Notes under the pieces: generated by a model
Told to the model about the DNA's origin: nothing
Database searches by the model: none
Seen by the model: only the letters and a program-made list of their open reading frames with translations
In this document: one piece after another, positions 22,348 to 24,660 of the stretch
How positions within the stretch are numbered: the first letter of the stretch is position 1
Layout of the letters: every line of letters starts with the position of its first letter
Program-made: the position numbers and the translations under genes
NCBI GenBank assembly: GCA_052032335.1
Contig: JBPEWV010000183.1
Location: forward strand, 1-24,660
Length of the DNA: 24,660 nucleotides
Direction: 5' to 3'
From: Pleionea sp052032335
GTDB lineage: Bacteria; Pseudomonadota; Gammaproteobacteria; Enterobacterales; Kangiellaceae

Positions 22348-22764
22348 ATGCGATATTTACACTCAATGATCCGAACAACCGATCCGGAAAAAAGCATCGA
22401 ATTTTATTGCAAAGGCCTGGGGCTCAAACTCAATCGACAAAAAGATTATCCCGACGCCAAGTTCAGTCTTTACTTCATTGGTGAGTCCGAGCACGGGCCT
22501 CAGGTCGAACTAACACACAATCATGATGATCGAGAGTACACACAGGGTGATCAGTTCGGTCATCTGGCGTACGAAGTTGATGATATCTATCAACTTTGCG
22601 AACACTTGCAAGGCATGGGAGTGACCATTCTTAGACCGCCGCGCGATGGTCGAATGGCGTTTATCAAAGATCCCAATGGAATATCCATTGAACTGCTTCA
22701 AAAAGGTGACTCACTACCCCCTAAAGCGCCCTGGAAAGATATGGAAAGTCAGGGCAGCTGGTAA
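22348..22764 (+). CDS. gloA: Glyoxalase I (lactoylglutathione lyase)
   Basis: GloA converts the hemithioacetal of methylglyoxal and glutathione to S-lactoylglutathione in the cytoplasm. The 138 residues match the short bacterial, nickel-type enzyme. The metal ligands are His5, Glu54 (in VELTHN), His72 (FGHLAYEV) and Glu115 (SIELL). Typical blocks RTTDPEKSIEFY and IKDPNGISIELLQ are present. The ribosome site AAGGAG lies 6 nt before the ATG. It is transcribed alone and converges with the V4R cyclase gene with 31 nt between the stops; I see no hairpin terminator there. Confidence 0.95.
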   Translation: MRYLHSMIRTTDPEKSIEFYCKGLGLKLNRQKDYPDAKFSLYFIGESEHGPQVELTHNHDDREYTQGDQFGHLAYEVDDIYQLCEHLQGMGVTILRPPRDGRMAFIKDPNGISIELLQKGDSLPPKAPWKDMESQGSW

Positions 22765-22795
22765 ATTAGCAAAAATTCTTAATAATCGACTATCA

Positions 22796-24541
22796 CTAAC
22801 CCACTTCAAGAGCGTCAGAGTAAAAGCAATATTGGTTTTTACCCTGTCGCTTTGCCGCATACATTGCGGTGTCCGAATGCCGTGTTAGTGATGAATATTC
22901 GGTACCATCATTCGGATAAACAGCGATGCCAATGCTGAACGAGCTTTTCACAGGTTTTTGATTCACCAAGATGGGCGCCTCTAACGCTTGCAGTATTTGC
23001 TTTGCAACTTCGGCAGCGTCTTCATTCTTTTCTAAATTGGGCACCCAAACCGCAAACTCATCACCGCCAAGACGGCAAATGGTGTTTCCGCTGCGTATGA
23101 TCTTGGTCATCCGATGGGCTATTTCGAATAATAATAAATCACCGGCGGAATGGCCGTAACTGTCATTAATGGTTTTAAAATTGTCGAGATCCAAAAATAA
23201 CATGCCGTGTTTTTCAGAAAAATCGGCGTTCATTAAACTTCGATTCACAATGCCCTGAAATCGCGTACGATTTGGTAGGCCGGTCAACGAATCGTAATTG
23301 GCCAAACGCTCCAATCGCTGCATCGCTCGCGCTCTTTCTGTAACATCTCGAATTGCTAAAATTAAAGACTTCTTTTCATTAAAATGCGTGCGATGCACGT
23401 GTACATCGACGAATTTTTCCCGATCGGAAACATGCAGTCTCATATTGGTGACCTCTTTTTCACCCTTTACGATGGACTGATTCAAATGATCATATTCATC
23501 CTGACCTAACAGCTCTTTCAAGTGTTGGCCGACTACCTTTTCTTCCGGCAAGCCGAGCAGCTGCTCTGATGCGCGGTTTGCATTCACCACACGGTCGTCC
23601 TGAATCATGACAATGGCATCAAAACTGGCGTCAATCAATTCGCGCCAGTATCGTTCACTTTCTTCGAGTTCTTTTTGAGCTTTTTCTTTGGCTAATACTT
23701 CGGCTTCTAACCGTTTGATATTATCCGATAATTGCGCTTGTGTGGCCTCGAGATTTCTTGCATAGGCTAACAATCGATGTTTGATATTAACGCGTAACGA
23801 GTCTTTTGCTTCGCCCATGCCTGAGAAGTCATCTTTTTCGCCCATAAAGGCCAAATGAGAGTCCACAACCTCAAGCTCGGGATGTCGTTGTCGATAATCG
23901 GCAATTTTTGATTCGATTAAATGGGGCTGCGCCATGATAAACAGACAGTCATGATGTCCTAATGTTCGACAGGTCAATTCACGCGACTCTAATGGAATGC
24001 CAAAACTTTCCTGACACCAACCACTGGAATAACCCGCGTTCATAATGCACACCGGATGTTCTACCTTGGCTTCGCTGGCTAGCCACGAGTCACACTCGAA
24101 AGAGTATGGATGGCGGTAAATCATGCAAAAGTTTTCATCCGGCGAAGGTATCGATTCTTTATCGATGTCGACATAGGCCCACCCGGTATGTGAAAAATGC
24201 ACCGGCCCGGCCGAAAGTTTAGAAATGGGATCGGCTAAGTCCATTTTCTGGTGAAAGTTTTTAGCATCTGAGCGACCCACCGAATGAGACAACTCGTACA
24301 ACAAACTGGCAGCAAACAAATCAGCATCGCGCTCGTAATCCTTACCAAATACACGACGAACCAGTTGGAAAAATTCCACTGAAAATGCCGCGGCTCGAAT
24401 AAGAACGTAACGACTGCCCTTTATTTCAATGGTGCCTTTTTCGGGCTTCGCATTTTGCTGCTTAAAATAGCGGCGTACTTCATCCTCCGCCTGTTTAAAC
24501 AATGGTTCGAACTCTTTGGGTACATTAACCGTGCTCAGCAT
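22796..24541 (-). CDS. V4R-PAS-GGDEF diguanylate cyclase
   Basis: This is a soluble 581-residue cyclic di-GMP synthase with two sensory domains. Residues about 50-206 form an XylR-N/V4R sensor, with MNAGYSSGWCQESFGIPL and ELTCRTLGHHDCLF; its cysteines 150, 165, 176, 191 and 199 are suitable for metal or ligand binding. A coiled coil (257-297) leads to a PAS domain (298-400) and a GGDEF domain (415-575) with the exact GGDEF motif at 492-496. The I-site position reads RSGN (483-486) in place of RxxD, so product inhibition may be weak. No membrane segment is seen. V4R domains in XylR/DmpR-type regulators bind aromatic compounds, which suggests a cytosolic small-molecule signal. The ATG has GGAAG just upstream. 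A possible tandem promoter lies at 24592-24654. Confidence 0.92.
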   Translation of the reverse strand: MLSTVNVPKEFEPLFKQAEDEVRRYFKQQNAKPEKGTIEIKGSRYVLIRAAAFSVEFFQLVRRVFGKDYERDADLFAASLLYELSHSVGRSDAKNFHQKMDLADPISKLSAGPVHFSHTGWAYVDIDKESIPSPDENFCMIYRHPYSFECDSWLASEAKVEHPVCIMNAGYSSGWCQESFGIPLESRELTCRTLGHHDCLFIMAQPHLIESKIADYRQRHPELEVVDSHLAFMGEKDDFSGMGEAKDSLRVNIKHRLLAYARNLEATQAQLSDNIKRLEAEVLAKEKAQKELEESERYWRELIDASFDAIVMIQDDRVVNANRASEQLLGLPEEKVVGQHLKELLGQDEYDHLNQSIVKGEKEVTNMRLHVSDREKFVDVHVHRTHFNEKKSLILAIRDVTERARAMQRLERLANYDSLTGLPNRTRFQGIVNRSLMNADFSEKHGMLFLDLDNFKTINDSYGHSAGDLLLFEIAHRMTKIIRSGNTICRLGGDEFAVWVPNLEKNEDAAEVAKQILQALEAPILVNQKPVKSSFSIGIAVYPNDGTEYSSLTRHSDTAMYAAKRQGKNQYCFYSDALEVG

Positions 24542-24591
24542 AGAACTTCCATTATCCCAATTTCAAATATGATTGCGTTTAACCTGCTCTG

Positions 24592-24654
24592 ATTATAGGT
24601 AGTTTTAACTGACTATTCATCAACATTAACAAACACCATTCGTAAAACTGTCAA
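24592..24654 (-). promoter_or_regulatory. Candidate tandem promoters of the V4R cyclase gene
   Basis: On the minus strand a perfect TTGACA (24649-24654) with GTTAAT 18 nt further on forms one candidate. A perfect TATAAT (24592-24597) with a poor -35 forms another, about 50 nt from the start codon. Nothing else is seen in 24542-24660. Confidence 0.3.
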
Positions 24655-24660
24655 TCAATG

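Overview
The window looks like chromosomal DNA from a free-living, probably marine gammaproteobacterium. This is judged from the gene families (QueG, YchJ, GloA, an HI0933-type flavoprotein, a small WYF/TRE protein resembling DUF6316) and their sequence style; the species cannot be named. There is no phage, transposase, plasmid, CRISPR or rRNA signal. Coding density is high and most genes run on the minus strand.

Left part (1-5799). Two small paralogous proteins of unknown function (270-680, 835-1227) precede a YchJ/radical-SAM pair. A tRNA-Arg(TCG) with its terminator lies at 3062-3174. Its 3' end plus terminator is repeated 173 bp downstream as a relic, separated by a stretch of back-to-back hairpins. 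A 66-residue DUF6316-like gene, an exported peroxiredoxin and queG (queuosine tRNA modification, plus strand) follow.

Centre (5803-15269). Six minus-strand genes, read right to left: an HI0933/YhiN flavoprotein; a secreted trypsin-like protease with a cysteine-containing C-terminal domain; an FHA protein with about five membrane helices; a Hanks-type Ser/Thr kinase with one membrane helix and a repeat-rich periplasmic half; a large TPR-like lipoprotein; and a membrane protein whose N-terminal half looks like an inactive sugar-nucleotidyltransferase. The protease-FHA overlap (ATGA) and the 13-nt kinase-lipoprotein gap suggest co-expression. Together they resemble an envelope-spanning phospho-signalling module: cytoplasmic kinase and phosphothreonine reader, periplasmic protease and repeat domains, lipoprotein tether. 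This is the best candidate for an undescribed system here.

Right-centre (15431-20351). A tightly packed molybdoenzyme operon: SufU/IscU-like scaffold, XdhC, MocA-like cytidylyltransferase, 2Fe-2S small subunit and Tat-exported molybdopterin large subunit of the isoquinoline 1-oxidoreductase/aldehyde dehydrogenase type. The gene order covers cluster supply, cofactor maturation and the enzyme.

Right end (20449-24541). Two diguanylate cyclases of different design, one with a periplasmic substrate-binding-like sensor and one with V4R and PAS sensors, flank gloA (glyoxalase I, plus strand).
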